From Mycolicibacterium hodleri (GTDB lineage: Bacteria; Actinomycetota; Actinomycetes; Mycobacteriales; Mycobacteriaceae): DNA of 41,734 nt. The notes under the pieces are model-generated. The model ran no database searches, had not been told where the DNA came from, and worked only from the letters and a program-made list of their open reading frames with translations. Below, piece after piece: positions 40,573 to 41,734 of the stretch. The position numbers and the translations under genes are program-made. Numbering within the stretch: position 1 is the first letter of the stretch; every line of letters begins with the position of its first letter. Where the stretch lies: contig NZ_JACKTL010000063.1 of assembly GCF_025822245.1 (NCBI RefSeq), forward strand, positions 1 through 41,734, given 5' to 3'.

Positions 40573-40611
40573 GGCTCCACCTGAGGGTGGAGCCACCGAA
40601 CCCCGAAGGGG
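40573..40611 (+). promoter_or_regulatory. conserved leader hairpin plus GAAGGGG box, copy F
   Basis: GGCTCCACC (40573-40581) and GGTGGAGCC (40586-40594) are perfect 9-base arms around TGAG. ACCGAACCCCGAAGGGG (40595-40611) follows and provides the ribosome binding site for ATG 40620. Confidence 0.6.
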
Positions 40612-40619
40612 CGATGACA

Positions 40620-40912
40620 ATGAACGACACCATGGGATCTGCACGCTTCGTCGGCCCGGCCGCCGGGGTCGTCCACGACGGCCAGCAGGTCGTCGAATGG
40701 TTCGGTGACGCCGGGCTGTACGTCCTCGACCCGCCGCTGCGCGGCTACCGCACCGTCGTCGCGTCCACGCTGGAGCGTGCGCCGCGCATCGCCACCTCCG
40801 GCGGTGCCGAATACGGTGTCGAGACGTTCCTATGGGGCGTCACCGGAGAGGACCTCCAGCGCGGGTTCGACGCCGACGAACTGCCCGGCAGCGGTTGGGG
40901 CAACACCCTGTG
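40620..40912 (+). pseudogene. hypothetical gene truncated by an IS3-family fragment
   Basis: From ATG 40620 the frame encodes about 97 residues (MNDTMGSARFVGPAAGVVHDG... to GSGWGNTLWL) before it runs into insertion-sequence DNA; the stop at 40976 lies in that DNA and is accidental. ATG 40614 is also in frame but too near the GAAGGGG box. The protein has beta-rich character (VVEWFGDAGLYVLDPP). No family was recognised. The original C-terminus is not in the window. Confidence 0.6.
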
Positions 40913-41158
40913 GCTGTGCGGATCGTGCGTGAGACGGGTAAGCCGATCGCTCAGGTCGCGCGGGATCTGGGGATGAACGAGGGCACGCTCGGCAACTGGG
41001 TGAACCAGGACCGCGAGTCCCGGGAGGGCCGCGGCGAGTTGACGCGCGACAACGTGGAGGAGCTCAAACGCTTACGCAGCGAGAACGCTGAACTCCGAAT
41101 GGAGCGCGATGTCCTCAAGCGATCAGTGGTCCTGTGGGTGAAGGAGGCGACGAAGTGA
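40910..41158 (+). pseudogene. IS3-family OrfA, N-terminally truncated
   Basis: About 82 residues remain: an HTH (GKPIAQVARDLGMNEGTLGNWV) and a leucine-zipper-like helix (EELKRLRSENAELRMERDVL), ending RSVVLWVKEATK. OrfA binds the terminal repeats and is fused by -1 frameshifting to OrfB in active IS3 elements. GTG 40910 or 40916 could still start translation, but the true start region is missing. The stop overlaps the GTG of orfB. Confidence 0.75.
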
Positions 41159-41734
41159 GTGTGGCACGTTTCATCGCCGACCAGAGGACCAAATACCGTG
41201 TGCCGCATACGATTACATGCGTGTTGTTGGGTGTCAGTGTGTCGTGGTTCTACAAGTGGATCATCCGTGCTGGGGCCACCGATGGGTTGCATACCGACAC
41301 TGATCGGCGCCGCGCGCAGCTCGACGCGGCGGTCGCTGTGGCGTTTCAGGTGGCCAGGGGACTGCATGGTTCGCCGCGGTTGATCGCTGACCTGCGTGAT
41401 CTGGGGTGGGAGGTGTCGGAGAAGACGGTGGCCGACTCGATGCGCCGTCAGGGTTTGGTGGCGCGCCGCATCAAGCGCCGTAATGGGTTGACCAGGCAGG
41501 ACAAGACGGCACCGAAGTTTCCTGACCTGGTCAAACGGGACTTCACTGCGTCCGCGCCGAACTGCAAATGGGTCGGTGACATGACCGAGATCCCCACCGG
41601 ATCTGGACAAAAATTGTATCTGGCGACGGTGATCGACCTCTACAGTCGCCGGCTGTTGGGGGCGGCTATGGGCCTGCACCCCGATGCCGAGCTGGCGTGT
41701 GCGGCGATCAAGATGGCGGTGGCCGCGCGCGGTG
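41155..41734 (+). CDS. IS3-family OrfB transposase, incomplete at window edge
   Basis: From GTG 41155 the frame is open to the end of the window (193 residues). It has the HTH_21-like region (GLHGSPRLIADLRDLGWEVSEKTVADSM) and the start of the rve/DDE integrase core: the first Asp in WVGDMTEIP and the second in VIDLYSRRLLG. AAGGAGG at 41141-41147 would allow independent translation; the overlap with orfA (GTGA) also allows coupling. Confidence 0.9.
   Translation, partial: MSVARFIADQRTKYRVPHTITCVLLGVSVSWFYKWIIRAGATDGLHTDTDRRRAQLDAAVAVAFQVARGLHGSPRLIADLRDLGWEVSEKTVADSMRRQGLVARRIKRRNGLTRQDKTAPKFPDLVKRDFTASAPNCKWVGDMTEIPTGSGQKLYLATVIDLYSRRLLGAAMGLHPDAELACAAIKMAVAARG

Larger units (their letters stand above)
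40910..41734 (+). mobile_element. IS3-family insertion sequence, left end missing, right end beyond window
   Basis: The segment carries the two overlapping transposase frames of an IS3-family element. Similarity to OrfA begins at about 40910 with AVRIVRETGKPIAQVARDLG; the first 10-20 residues usual for OrfA and the left inverted repeat are absent. The junction with the 40620 gene is abrupt, without a visible repeat, so the left end was lost by deletion or recombination. Confidence 0.8.

Overview
The window is high-GC DNA from a mycobacterium (or very close relative). It looks like part of a large plasmid rather than core chromosome. It carries a complete plasmid-type ESX (type VII secretion) locus, ParA-type partition genes, an intein-containing replicative helicase, an anti-restriction-like methyltransferase-helicase, many small unknown genes and an IS3-family element cut off by the right edge. 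No rRNA, tRNA or CRISPR array was seen. The species cannot be named from the sequence alone.

Layout. (1) 1-18.5 kb: an ESX locus, all on the plus strand: WhiB6-like regulator, eccA, eccB, fused eccC, PE, PPE, two WXG100-like genes, espG, espI-like ATPase, eccD, mycP, eccE. It is broken by a strong hairpin terminator after the second esx gene and closed by another after eccE. (2) 18.5-22.2 kb: a small minus-strand gene, a control region with seven phased GTGA motifs, a probably leaderless parA, a ribbon-helix-helix partner, an EspR-like regulator and a membrane protein gene behind a long structured leader. (3) 22.2-28.8 kb: a tightly overlapping operon starting with a canonical whiB and ending in dnaB, which is interrupted by a class 3 mini-intein; then a frameshifted gene and a small gene. 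(4) 28.9-35.3 kb: a plus-strand unknown, then two minus-strand genes, the larger a 1563-residue methyltransferase-helicase of DarB-like architecture. (5) 35.5-38.5 kb: a small DNA-binding protein followed by two overlapping genes that resemble, at low confidence, the Tap/Tpg telomere proteins of actinobacterial linear replicons. (6) 38.5-40.9 kb: a string of small orphan genes, the last fused to a left-truncated IS3-family element.

How the parts may work together. WhiB6-like, EspR-like and EspI-like proteins recreate on one replicon the regulatory set known from chromosomal ESX-1. ParA, the RHH protein and the GTGA array would form a partition cassette. DnaB, the ParB/Srx-fold protein and the possible Tap/Tpg pair would serve replication.

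The most novel signal is in non-coding DNA. A promoter-like motif, TTGTC-N12-TAnnnT, lies 78-91 bases before six start codons in different parts of the window. Four of these leaders also contain a hairpin with a conserved outer GGCC/GGTC-type stem and a variable inner stem, followed by an ACCnAACGAAAGG-like box; two further genes have a related hairpin. The leader of the 21.2 kb membrane-protein gene has a separate 15-bp long-range stem and looks like a structured RNA.
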